DNA of 64,000 bases from Lachnoclostridium sp. An138. Lineage in GTDB: Bacteria > Bacillota > Clostridia > Lachnospirales > Lachnospiraceae. The translations under genes and the position numbers were made by a program. Positions 41,076-49,294 of this stretch are shown here, one piece after another. The stretch spans positions 124,001-188,000 of the forward strand of contig NZ_NFLF01000001.1 in NCBI RefSeq assembly GCF_002160765.1, given 5' to 3'. Under the pieces are notes generated by a model, which searched no databases, had not been told where the DNA came from, and saw nothing but the letters and a program-made list of their open reading frames with translations. How positions within the stretch are numbered: the first letter of the stretch is position 1; every line of letters begins with the position of its first letter.

Positions 41076-42092
41076 ATGAAAAAGAGACTGTCTGTCCTGC
41101 TGGCGCTGACGCTGACCGTGTCCATTCTCTGTACGGGCCTGGCCGGCTGCGGGAAAAGCGGAACACAGGAAAAGAATCTGACAAAGGTAACTCTGAACGA
41201 GGTGGCTCACTCGATTTTTTATGCGCCTCAGTATGTAGCTATTGAAGAGGGATATTTTGAGGAAGAAGGCATCGACCTGGATCTGGTGACGGGCTTTGGC
41301 GCCGACAAAACCATGACTGCCGTTCTCTCCGGTGAAGCAGATATCGGATTTATGGGCTCAGAGTCCTCCATCTACGTCTACAGCCAGAATCCCGGCGATT
41401 ACATCGTAAACTTTGCCCAGCTCACCCAGCGGGCCGGTAATTTTCTTGTAGCCCGGGAACCCATGGAAAACTTTCAGTGGGCTGATCTGCGCGGCAGCTC
41501 CGTGCTGGGCGGACGAAAGGGCGGCATGCCCCAGATGGTCTTCGAGTATATTCTGAAAAAGAATAATCTGGACCCTGAGACTGACATGGACATCGATCAG
41601 AGCATCGACTTCGGCTCCACAGCGGCAGCCTTCTCAGGAGGCCAGGGAGATTTCACCGTGGAATTCGAGCCGGGCGCCACCACCCTGGAACGGGAAGGCG
41701 TCGGCTATGTGGTCGCCTCTCTCGGCGTGGACTCCGGCTATGTGCCCTATACCGCCTACAGCGCAAAGCAGAGCTTTATAGAGGAAAACCCGGAACTGAT
41801 CCAGGGCTTCACCAATGCGCTCCAAAAGGGTATGGACTATGTGCAGAATCACACGCCGGAGGAAATCGCCCAGGTCATCGCGCCTCAGTTTGAGGAGACA
41901 GATCTGGAGGATATCACTACCATCGTAACCCGGTACTATGAACAGGATACCTGGAAGGAAAACCTGATCTTTGAAGAAGACAGCTTTACCCTTCTGCAGG
42001 ACATTCTGGACGAGGCAGGCGAGCTGGAACAGCGCGTACCCTATGAGGATCTGGTCACAGTGGAGTTCGCCCAAAAAGCGGCAGACCGATAA
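41076..42092 (+). CDS. Orphan ABC substrate-binding lipoprotein (NMT1/SsuA-like)
   Basis: Secreted lipoprotein of 338 residues. The signal peptide ends in the lipobox LAGC with Cys25. The mature part is a type II periplasmic-binding fold of the NMT1/nitrate-taurine class: SIFYAPQYVAIEEGYFEEEGIDLDLV, ADIGFMGSESSIYVY and RGSSVLGGRKGGMPQMVFEYIL. Relatives bind pyrimidine precursors of thiamin, sulfonates or nitrate. No permease or ATPase gene is near and a hairpin follows directly, so the partner must be elsewhere. AAAGGAGG precedes ATG. Confidence 0.88.
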   Translation: MKKRLSVLLALTLTVSILCTGLAGCGKSGTQEKNLTKVTLNEVAHSIFYAPQYVAIEEGYFEEEGIDLDLVTGFGADKTMTAVLSGEADIGFMGSESSIYVYSQNPGDYIVNFAQLTQRAGNFLVAREPMENFQWADLRGSSVLGGRKGGMPQMVFEYILKKNNLDPETDMDIDQSIDFGSTAAAFSGGQGDFTVEFEPGATTLEREGVGYVVASLGVDSGYVPYTAYSAKQSFIEENPELIQGFTNALQKGMDYVQNHTPEEIAQVIAPQFEETDLEDITTIVTRYYEQDTWKENLIFEEDSFTLLQDILDEAGELEQRVPYEDLVTVEFAQKAADR

Positions 42093-42103
42093 AATCGGAA
42101 ACA

Positions 42104-42136
42104 GGCGCCGAAAACCGTCGAACCGTTTTCGGCGCC
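42104..42136. terminator. Hairpin between the orphan lipoprotein and the phosphatase gene
   Basis: GGCGCCGAAAAC pairs perfectly with GTTTTCGGCGCC over a 9-nt loop. The two genes converge. T-runs are weak on both sides but the stem is strong. Confidence 0.6.
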
Positions 42137-42152
42137 CGCTTCATCCGCGTCT

Positions 42153-43682
42153 CTATTCCTTTCGAATCGTGTATTCATCGTAGACCGTCCAGCTATCCAT
42201 CAGATAGGCCCGCATATGAAGCTCTGTGTCTGTCACATCAAAGCGCAGCGCCATGGGCGTATCCGGCTGTCCCTGATATACGATCCGGATCTCTCCTTCC
42301 GGAATATGGTACAGGCAGCCGCTGGAAGTGCTGCAGGTGATATAAAGAGTCCCCTCCGGATTGACTGCGGCCGCTCCGGACTCATAGGGATAGCCGCTCA
42401 GCGACTCACAGAGACCATTGACAAAAGCCGTCCGGGAATACACATGGTCGTGAGCGCCCAGAATCAGGTCAATGTCATTGGCCTCAGCAATACGGGCCAG
42501 ATATTCCTTGCAGTCTGTATGGGACTTCTCTGCTCCCGGGTAGGCCGGATAATGCTGGGCGAGAATCCTCCATCTGGTATCCGGATGCTCCGCCACCACC
42601 TGGGCCACATACTGCTCCTGCGCTTCGCTGCCCTGGCTTGTGCTGCTGTTCAATACAATGAACAGCACATTTCCTCTGACGAAGTAATAATTACCATCCT
42701 GATCGTACTGGCTCTGTCCTGTGGCTGAACGATTTGGTACATTGAAATGCTCGTAGAAATAAGGGCCGCCCGGATGTCCGTTCTCTTCTATGGAGGTGGC
42801 ATTTGCCACGTCATGGTTGCCCACAGCCGGCGCCAGAGGAATACGGTACAGAGCCAGGTGGTCCAGAAACATTTCATAATGGGCTTCGCTTCCGAAATCG
42901 GCCACCTGATCTCCCAGATGGAACAGAAACGAGGCCTCCGGCACATAATTTACAAGCCTGGTCAGAACGCTGTCCCAGCGCTCAGCCGTCACCGAAGCCT
43001 CTTCCATATCCGACTGCCCTATCTGGGCGTCAGCCGTCACCAAAAACGTCATACTGTCCTGGTTTGCTTCAGGACACCGGTATGTATATTCCGGCGACCA
43101 GGCATCATCATTTCCCACCTGATACGTGTAGGAAGTTCCCGGCGTCAGTCCGGAGACGGAAGCTTTATTTACATAATATCCCGGGACTGTGACCGAAGCC
43201 GCGCACTCCGCGTCAAAACTCCGGCTTTCACCGGAACCCGTATCCGTCAGCCGCACCTGCCCCTTTTTCCCGCTGGGAGAAAGCCAGTTGAAACGCAGCT
43301 CTGTCTCCGAAGCTCCTACTTCCATAGAAAGACTTCGGATATCCGTCGTATTCAAAAGCGGACTGCTTGTATAATCTGGAAGGAACGAGGCTTTCTGCTC
43401 CTCCTCCGATTTTTCCTCCTCTGTTCCTGTCTCCTGAGAAGTCTGTCCCTCACCGGCAGTTCCCGGCGCCCCTCCGCTTTCCGCCTGGTTTGACGCCTCC
43501 TCTTTCTCTTCTGTCTCATCAGGCACTTCCGCCAAGGCGGCCCCTTCTTCCTGAGCGGCCGCCGCTCCTGTCTCCCCGGAGCTTAGCATGCCTCCGGCCT
43601 TCCAGAGAGCCAGAACCGCAAGGACCAGCAGAATAACCGCCGAGACCAGCACGCGGGGATGCAGCTGCTTTCTTTTCTTCAT
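42153..43682 (-). CDS. Secreted purple-acid-phosphatase-like metallophosphoesterase
   Basis: Cell-surface phosphoesterase of 509 residues. An N-terminal anchor (VLVSAVILLVLAVLALW) is followed by a Glu/Ser-rich stalk (about 35-100) that probably spans the wall. A fibronectin-like PAP N-terminal domain (about 105-205) contains RFNWLSPSGKKGQVRL. The calcineurin-like domain has MTFLVTADAQIG, FHLGDQVADFG, AVGNHDVAN, AQHYPAYPG and GAHDHVYSR. ATG 43682 is preferred with GAGGAGG nine bases upstream. It is monocistronic and probably scavenges phosphate or nucleotides outside the cell. Confidence 0.9.
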   Translation of the reverse strand: MKKRKQLHPRVLVSAVILLVLAVLALWKAGGMLSSGETGAAAAQEEGAALAEVPDETEEKEEASNQAESGGAPGTAGEGQTSQETGTEEEKSEEEQKASFLPDYTSSPLLNTTDIRSLSMEVGASETELRFNWLSPSGKKGQVRLTDTGSGESRSFDAECAASVTVPGYYVNKASVSGLTPGTSYTYQVGNDDAWSPEYTYRCPEANQDSMTFLVTADAQIGQSDMEEASVTAERWDSVLTRLVNYVPEASFLFHLGDQVADFGSEAHYEMFLDHLALYRIPLAPAVGNHDVANATSIEENGHPGGPYFYEHFNVPNRSATGQSQYDQDGNYYFVRGNVLFIVLNSSTSQGSEAQEQYVAQVVAEHPDTRWRILAQHYPAYPGAEKSHTDCKEYLARIAEANDIDLILGAHDHVYSRTAFVNGLCESLSGYPYESGAAAVNPEGTLYITCSTSSGCLYHIPEGEIRIVYQGQPDTPMALRFDVTDTELHMRAYLMDSWTVYDEYTIRKE

Positions 43683-43755
43683 AATCTTTTTCCTCCTCAA
43701 ATAATGGCATAGTATACCATAAAAGGGAGCTCAGAAAAAGAAATATGAAGAAAAA

Positions 43756-44508
43756 TTAAGATTCTCCGTCTGCGTATTCCACACTCACCAGACAAAGACC
43801 CTGAGCCGGAGCCGTAAATCCGGCCTGCTCCCGGTCAAGGGAAACCAGTATCCTGTCCATTTCCTCCGGACTTTTCTTATGAAGTCCCACTTCAATCAGG
43901 GTGCCTGCCAGAATCCGGACCATATGATACAGGAATCCGTTTCCGGTGAATTCCAGGCGCAGCTCTTCTCCTCTCCGTTCTATCCGAATCTGTTCCAGCG
44001 TGCGGACTGTAGACTTTTTCGTCCTCCGGTAAGAGCTGAAAGCTCTGAAATCATGGGTTCCCAGAAGCCGGGCCGCCGCCTGTTCCATCGCTTTTTCATC
44101 CAGCTCCTGCTCCAGGGAATACAGATACTTTCTCTCGAACACATTATGGACTGGACTGTTCCAGATCCGGTACCGGTAGGTCTTCCGCAGAGCATTCAGC
44201 CTGCTGTGAAAACGCAGCTCAGCTTCTTCCACGGAATACACCGCAATATCCTCCGGCAAATACCGGTTCAACCCCATTTTCAGCTCCTCACAGGACAGCG
44301 CTGACTCTGTCCTGAAATTGGCGGTCTGGCCGAGGGCATGAACCCCTGCGTCCGTGCGTCCCGAACCTGCCAGCCGGATGGTTTCTCCGGTCAGCCGCTC
44401 CAGAACAGCCGTTACCCTTCCCTGGATAGTATTTTCTTCATGCTCCTGACTCTGCCAGCCGCTGTAGCGGGTTCCATCGTAACGGAGCAGCAGTCTGATA
44501 TTTCTCAT
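43756..44508 (-). CDS. truA: tRNA pseudouridine(38-40) synthase TruA
   Basis: Modifies U38-U40 in the tRNA anticodon arm. It has 250 residues. The start RLLRYDGTRYSGWQSQ and the catalytic aspartate in AGSGRTDAGVHALGQ (about 46-60) are diagnostic. HDFRAFSS, EFTGNGFLYHMVRILAGTLIEVG and APAQGLCLV complete the family pattern. Single gene here; in many Firmicutes truA lies with ecf or ribosomal protein genes, so this is a separated locus. Confidence 0.96.
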   Translation of the reverse strand: MRNIRLLLRYDGTRYSGWQSQEHEENTIQGRVTAVLERLTGETIRLAGSGRTDAGVHALGQTANFRTESALSCEELKMGLNRYLPEDIAVYSVEEAELRFHSRLNALRKTYRYRIWNSPVHNVFERKYLYSLEQELDEKAMEQAAARLLGTHDFRAFSSYRRTKKSTVRTLEQIRIERRGEELRLEFTGNGFLYHMVRILAGTLIEVGLHKKSPEEMDRILVSLDREQAGFTAPAQGLCLVSVEYADGES

Positions 44509-44595
44509 AAATTCTGCTTTCCCTTTCCTGTATTTTCGTGTATCATAAAGTTTGGAATAGTTCGTCTTATTTTTTACATAAGGAGTAGATCGATT

Positions 44596-45042
44596 ATGCT
44601 GGAAATCATTGTCTTTATCATTATTATCATGGCTGTTGTCCAGAGCTCCAAAAAGAAAAATACGCGGCGTCAGGCACCGCCTTTTACTGCCCGGCCGCAG
44701 CGGCCCTCCGGCTCTTTCTCTTCCCGTCCGGCACAGCCTTCCAAACCGCTGGTATCCGGGGCCCGTCAGAAGAAACAGAAAAAGAACGCTTCCGGAAGAA
44801 AAGCAGAAGGCGCTTCCCCGGTTCAGGCCTCAGGCGGACAGTCTGCTGAAACACGTACCTTCATAGAACCCACGAGGCCTTACCAGCCTGCCCGCAATGC
44901 CGGCGAGCGGTACGAGGAATGGATGTCTGTTCCGGAAGGGAAACGGGTCTGCCACTGCGGCTACTGCGGAGCTGACAACCTGATTCCAAAGCATTCCGAT
45001 CCTAAAAACTATACCTGCTATTTCTGCAGGGAAGAGCTCTAG
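44596..45042 (+). CDS. Membrane-anchored zinc-ribbon protein, hypothetical
   Basis: Unrecognised protein of 148 residues. An N-terminal membrane helix (MLEIIVFIIIIMAVVQS) is followed by a long basic, Ser/Pro/Gln-rich linker (about 18-95). The C-terminal domain has two cysteine pairs, HCGYCGADN and YTCYFCREE, a likely zinc ribbon, preceded by the aromatic motif ERYEEWM. Topology is probably N-out or N-in with a cytosolic ribbon. AAGGAG lies ten bases before the ATG. The layout suggests a scaffold or sensor; no function can be assigned. Confidence 0.7.
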   Translation: MLEIIVFIIIIMAVVQSSKKKNTRRQAPPFTARPQRPSGSFSSRPAQPSKPLVSGARQKKQKKNASGRKAEGASPVQASGGQSAETRTFIEPTRPYQPARNAGERYEEWMSVPEGKRVCHCGYCGADNLIPKHSDPKNYTCYFCREEL

Positions 45043-45096
45043 GTCCCGGCAGTTTCCGCCGTCCGCCGGCTGCTCTTATTCTTATACGGTAGTCTG

Positions 45097-45133
45097 AGAG
45101 ATGAAGCCTGCCCTAACGCTTCATCTCTTTTTT
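45097..45133 (+). terminator. Terminator of the zinc-ribbon protein gene
   Basis: AGAGATGAAGC pairs with GCTTCATCTCT followed by TTTTTT. It overlaps the 3' end of the convergent amidohydrolase gene. Confidence 0.8.
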
Positions 45134-45985
45134 GATCCACTCTTCAGAAGCGCGCAGTCTCTCATCCAGCTCTGCTGTATTCCCCGGTCCCACCGCCTGC
45201 TTCATCCAGGCATATTCGTCCAGAATCCCCTGCCCGTGGGGAACCAGATAGGCCCCTGCGTCGCTTCCGAGACCCAGACGGCCTCCTTTTTCAAATACAT
45301 ACCGGACACAGTTCATCTGCCGCCGCAGTATCTGTTCCACCTGTCCATCCGGATAGCGGCCGCAGCCCAGCAGATTTCCCGTGGGCGCCAGGGTCGGAAT
45401 CCAGATGGTATGGCTCTCCGCAAGCAGATCAAGGGTATCCTGCTCCAGGTAATTGCCGTGCTCCAGCGTATCAAGGCCCGCTTCAATAGCTGCTCTCACG
45501 GGGCCGTCTCCATTTCCATGGGCCATGACCTTCATCCCCATATGATGGGCCGTCTCAATCATTTCCCGAATCTCTTCCCCGGACAGCCCCTCTTCGTTCA
45601 GCACGCCAAACTGATCAAACTCCATGATGCCGCTGATCATGATCTTGATGAAATCGGCACCTTCCCTTTTCGCCCGTTCCACCAGTTCCCGATATTCTTT
45701 TCTGTCCTCAAAGGCATGTCCCACGATTCCTCCGTAATGCCCCTTTTTATGAATCGCAAAAACCGGAGTCCGGTAGTCGATCCCGTACTCCGGCGCCAGC
45801 TCTCTGGCCCGGGCCGAGACTCCCAGGGCGTCGCCGCCGTCTCTGACAAAGGTGACGCCGGCCTGCTGCCAGGCTTCCAGGTGCTGCCGGATCGGCCCCT
45901 CCGCCGGCCCGTTTCTGTGCAGACTTACCGCCGCCTTATAATTTTTTCCGTCCATAATGATATGGGCATGACATTCACCAAACAT
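45113..45985 (-). CDS. Amidohydrolase family metal-dependent hydrolase
   Basis: TIM-barrel hydrolase of 290 residues, shorter than most members. The first metal pair lies in GECHAHIIM at the N-terminus. The lysine-bearing strand is ADFIKIMISG, the His ligands are VMAHGNGD and TLEHGNYL, and the final Asp is GLGSDAGAY. It resembles imidazolonepropionase/prolidase-like amidohydrolases stripped of the N-terminal beta domain. ATG 45985 is preferred, with AAAGGAG upstream; the frame is open to 46042. The substrate is unknown. It follows the M23 peptidase gene by 100 bp on the same strand. Confidence 0.82.
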   Translation of the reverse strand: MFGECHAHIIMDGKNYKAAVSLHRNGPAEGPIRQHLEAWQQAGVTFVRDGGDALGVSARARELAPEYGIDYRTPVFAIHKKGHYGGIVGHAFEDRKEYRELVERAKREGADFIKIMISGIMEFDQFGVLNEEGLSGEEIREMIETAHHMGMKVMAHGNGDGPVRAAIEAGLDTLEHGNYLEQDTLDLLAESHTIWIPTLAPTGNLLGCGRYPDGQVEQILRRQMNCVRYVFEKGGRLGLGSDAGAYLVPHGQGILDEYAWMKQAVGPGNTAELDERLRASEEWIKKEMKR

Positions 45986-46085
45986 CTTTCTATCCGCTCC
46001 TTTGTATCCTTCCGGCGCCCATGTGCCCGGCATACGCGCCATCGTTTTTACATTATCCTCAGTGTAATCAAATGCCTCCCAAAAG

Positions 46086-47117
46086 TCAATTGATCATCTG
46101 GTATTTCCTGCTCCATTCCTTTGTCTCGTCATTGCGCACGCATTCACTCCGGTTCTGATAAAGAAAACGCACTATCTGATAGCAGTCGATCCAGATTTCC
46201 GAGTTTCCTTCCTTCTGAGATTCATCGAAGATCAGCTGGATGCCAAAATGAAGATGAGGTTCATCGATATTATTCACATCTTCCGTGGCGCTGTACCCGG
46301 TTCTTCCCATATAACCAATCACATCTCCGGCCTGCACCGCATCCCCCTCTTCCAGGTCCAGCGCATAGGGAAAGCCTTTCCGCAGATGAGCATAATAGTA
46401 ATACCGTTTTTTATCAAAACTTCGAATGCCAATCCGCCAGCCCCCATACTGGTTCCATCCCAGAGCTTCCACGGTTCCTGACTCCACCGCGATGACCGGC
46501 GTGCCGGTCTGTCCCATCATGTCATGTCCCAGATGCTGTCTTTTGTACCCATAGCTTCTGGACACGCCAAAATCATCATAGTCGCTGTAGGGAAAGCCTT
46601 TGGCAATGGGATGAAAGGCTTTCAGCCCATAATGGCGGGCCCAGACCGGCTCCTCTCCTTCCTCTGACGGCTCCTGAATCTGATATTCTCCCACCATGCC
46701 GCCAAGCACCGCCGTATAGGCTTCCAGGTAATAGTCATAATACTTCAGCTCCCCAGCCATTTCCTCCATATTTCCCCCGGCCAGCAAAGTTTCCGCGGCG
46801 CTGTCCATATATTCGTTTACTCTGCTTTCCTTTGAAAAATCCCCGCCCGTATGGGCCGCCGTATAGGCCAGCAGCTCAATCCAGTTCAGATGCACCGGAC
46901 TGCCGTATGTGTTCCGGTCATACTCAAAAGCCCGATCCAGCGCTTCCGCTGTCACATCAAAGTCCACCCATTTGATAAAATCCTCTTCCACCTCTTCCGT
47001 CAGAGAGGGAAGCAAAAGAAGCGGCTCTTCCTCCCGCTTCAGAAGAACAGCCGCAAGGCACATCACCGCCATCATTTCCACCAGGACAAGCCTTCGCAAA
47101 ATTTTCTGTTTTTTCAT
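46086..47117 (-). CDS. M23 family metallopeptidase (LytM-like), membrane-anchored
   Basis: Protein of 343 residues with one N-terminal membrane helix (LVLVEMMAVMCLAAVLL). A helical region (about 30-165) precedes the M23 domain, which has HLGHDMMGQTGTPVIAVESG (zinc His and Asp), VEALGWNQYGGWRIGI, YYYYAHLRKGF and DEPHLHFGIQ (His-x-His). All catalytic residues are present, so it is likely an active peptidoglycan endopeptidase outside the membrane, unlike the inactive SpoIIQ type. Sporulation-linked relatives exist, but I cannot say which role it has. Confidence 0.9.
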   Translation of the reverse strand: MKKQKILRRLVLVEMMAVMCLAAVLLKREEEPLLLLPSLTEEVEEDFIKWVDFDVTAEALDRAFEYDRNTYGSPVHLNWIELLAYTAAHTGGDFSKESRVNEYMDSAAETLLAGGNMEEMAGELKYYDYYLEAYTAVLGGMVGEYQIQEPSEEGEEPVWARHYGLKAFHPIAKGFPYSDYDDFGVSRSYGYKRQHLGHDMMGQTGTPVIAVESGTVEALGWNQYGGWRIGIRSFDKKRYYYYAHLRKGFPYALDLEEGDAVQAGDVIGYMGRTGYSATEDVNNIDEPHLHFGIQLIFDESQKEGNSEIWIDCYQIVRFLYQNRSECVRNDETKEWSRKYQMIN

Positions 47118-47184
47118 GAATGTCCGAATTATTTTTCTTATTGATTTTTATGCGTTTGCTGATAAAATCAGACCACATTTTGAA

Positions 47185-47213
47185 TTGACAGTATATCCGC
47201 TTTGTGATACGCT
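47185..47213 (+). promoter_or_regulatory. Predicted cspA promoter
   Basis: TTGACA (47185-47190), 17 bp, TACGCT (47208-47213). The transcript would have a leader of about 105 nt containing a CGCCGG/CCGGCG hairpin, a length common for cold-shock messages. Confidence 0.5.
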
Positions 47214-47324
47214 ATAGCCAGTCGGGACACCCCTTAAAAACAGGTTTTCCGATGCAGCTGACGCCGGTTTTCCGCCGGCGCTTCACTATTTTTATTTATA
47301 TTATTTTTCGGAGGTATCATAACA

Positions 47325-47525
47325 ATGAGCAAGGGTACAGTGAAGTGGTTCAACAACCAGAAGGGATACGGATTTATTTCCGATGAGCAGGGAAATGACG
47401 TATTCGTGCACTACTCCGGCATCAATATGGACGGATTCAAGTCCCTGGAAGAGGGTCAGGCCGTAGAATTTGACGTCGTAGAGGGCGAAAAGGGACCACA
47501 GGCTACCAATGTAACCAAACTTTAA
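47325..47525 (+). CDS. cspA: Cold-shock protein CspA family
   Basis: RNA chaperone of 66 residues, a single OB-fold cold-shock domain. [19 protein letters not shown] (RNP1 is KGYGFI) and DVFVHYSGI (RNP2) are intact, and the end [12 protein letters not shown] is standard. GGAGG lies upstream of the ATG. The long structured leader suggests post-transcriptional control of the kind known for cold-shock genes. Confidence 0.95.
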   Translation: MSKGTVKWFNNQKGYGFISDEQGNDVFVHYSGINMDGFKSLEEGQAVEFDVVEGEKGPQATNVTKL

Positions 47526-47601
47526 TCAGCCGATTGAATTTGTGCCTTTTTCTATATACAGACATCGGTGTTTCTGGCTAGAATAAAGCATCAAAGGGAA
47601 A

Positions 47602-47807
47602 AGCAGATTATGAGAAAGAGCGGTGGAAGTTTTTTGGAGATTCAGGTTTCTGCTGCCTGTGTTCGGACGTTTCACGGACGTCTGTATGCTTCCGGACGGA
47701 CTCCCAAGTCCGCCTGAATCATACATCCATCCGCGAAAAGCCGGACACATGGTCAGCAGAAAGCCTGAATCGATAAAAGCTTCCGCCGCTCTTTCTCACA
47801 TGATCCC
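47602..47807. repeat. Long imperfect inverted repeat (about 200 bp)
   Basis: The left arm (from 47611) and the complement of the right arm (from 47798) share TGAGAAAGAGCGG, GGAAG, GATTCAGG, TTTCTGCTG and TGTATG in order. The whole is centred exactly on 47704.5 at GGACT/AGTCC. The arms are about 90 nt long with about three quarters matching. No reading frame of quality crosses it. It could be a MITE-like insertion or a structured RNA. It accounts for the gap between cspA and gatB. Confidence 0.75.
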
Positions 47808-47845
47808 GTTTCTCAACATTCTGATTTTCTGTTAATCAACGGTTT

Positions 47846-49276
47846 TCACAGCAGTTCTTTCAAGATCTGATTTACCATTCCCGGATTTGCCTTGCCTTTC
47901 ATCTCCTTCATGGTCTGGCCTACCAGGAAGCCCAGGGCCTTTTCCTTGCCGCCTTTGTAGTCTGCCACAGACTGGGGGTTGGCTGCTATGACGCGCTCAA
48001 CGGTCTCCCGCAGGGCTCCCTCGTCGTTTACGGTCTTTAGGCCTTTTTCCTCCACATAGGCTTCCGGATCGATATCCTCATAGAAAATATGCTCGAAGAC
48101 TTCCTTGGCCACCGTGCTGTTGATGCTTCCGGCGTCTGCCAGGTCCACCAGCTTTGCCAGATGCTCCGGGGAGAATTTCAGGTCCTCCGGCTCCTGGCCG
48201 TTCTCCTTTAAGAGACGCATGGTCTCCACCATCAGCCAGTTTGACACCTTCTTCGGCTTTCCGCAGAGAGCTGTGGCCGCCTCAAACAGATCTGCCATCT
48301 GCTTGGAACCTGTCAGAATCTCCGCGTCGTATTCCGGAATATCAAATTCCTCTTTATAGCGGATCAACTTTTCCGTGCGCAGCTCCGGCTGGCGGGAACG
48401 CACCTCCTCGATCCATTCCTCGCTGATATCCACGGGAACCAGGTCCGGTTCCGGGAAATAACGGTAGTCCTGAGCGTCCTCCTTGGAACGCATGGCATGG
48501 GAAGCTTCCTTATTATCGTCCCAGCGCCTGGTCTCCTGAATCACCTGTTTTCCTTCCTCCAGAAGCTCAATCTGGCGGGCGCGCTCGCCCTCGATGGCAC
48601 GGCCGATGGCCTTAAAGGAGTTCAGGTTCTTCATTTCCGTACGGGTGCCGAATTCCTTTGCTCCCACCTCCCGGACGGACAGGTTCACATCCGCGCGCAT
48701 GGAGCCCTCCTGCAGCTTGCAGTCGGAAGCGCCCAGATACTGGATAATCAGACGCAGCTTGTCAAGATAAGCGATAACCTCCTCGGCGCTGCGCATATCC
48801 GGCTCGGACACAATCTCAATCAGCGGAACCCCGCTCCGGTTGTAGTCCACCAGGGAGCAGTCCTCCCATTCATCGTGAATCAGCTTTCCGGCGTCTTCTT
48901 CCATGTGAATCTCATGGATGCCGACCTTCTTGCTGCCGCTCTCCGTTTCGATCTCCACATACCCATTCCGGCAGATGGGCGCGTACAGCTGGGAGATCTG
49001 ATAGTTCTGGGGGTTATCCGGATAAAAATAGTTTTTCCGGTCAAATTTGCAGTGACGGGTGATCTGGCAGTTGGTCGCCAGCCCCACTGCCATGGCATAT
49101 TCCACGACCTTTTTGTTCAGCACCGGAAGGGAACCGGGCATGCCGGTGCACACCGGGCAGGTGTGGGTGTTGGGCGCTCCTCCGAACTCCGTGCTGCAGG
49201 AGCAGAAAATCTTTGTCTTTGTAGCCAGCTCCACATGAACTTCCAGACCGATCACGGTCTCATACTGCTTACTCAT
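47846..49276 (-). CDS. gatB: Asp-tRNA(Asn)/Glu-tRNA(Gln) amidotransferase subunit B
   Basis: tRNA-binding and kinase subunit of the GatCAB amidotransferase, 476 residues. YETVIGLEVHVELATKTKIFCSCS at the N-terminus and GSMRADVNLSVR are the GatB signatures. ENYQISQL-like metal/ATP motifs are seen as NPQNYQISQLYAP, and the C-terminal YqeY-like tail ends NPGMVNQILKELL. Last gene of the aspS-gatC-gatA-gatB operon, 18 bp after gatA, with GGAG before ATG. Confidence 0.97.
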   Translation of the reverse strand: MSKQYETVIGLEVHVELATKTKIFCSCSTEFGGAPNTHTCPVCTGMPGSLPVLNKKVVEYAMAVGLATNCQITRHCKFDRKNYFYPDNPQNYQISQLYAPICRNGYVEIETESGSKKVGIHEIHMEEDAGKLIHDEWEDCSLVDYNRSGVPLIEIVSEPDMRSAEEVIAYLDKLRLIIQYLGASDCKLQEGSMRADVNLSVREVGAKEFGTRTEMKNLNSFKAIGRAIEGERARQIELLEEGKQVIQETRRWDDNKEASHAMRSKEDAQDYRYFPEPDLVPVDISEEWIEEVRSRQPELRTEKLIRYKEEFDIPEYDAEILTGSKQMADLFEAATALCGKPKKVSNWLMVETMRLLKENGQEPEDLKFSPEHLAKLVDLADAGSINSTVAKEVFEHIFYEDIDPEAYVEEKGLKTVNDEGALRETVERVIAANPQSVADYKGGKEKALGFLVGQTMKEMKGKANPGMVNQILKELL

Positions 49277-49294
49277 TGTCTTCCACTCCTTTCG

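Noticed and set aside
47526-47750. Minus-strand frame of 74 codons next to cspA
   Set aside because: It runs through the long inverted repeat, has no ribosome site and an unnatural composition; better explained as part of the repeat.
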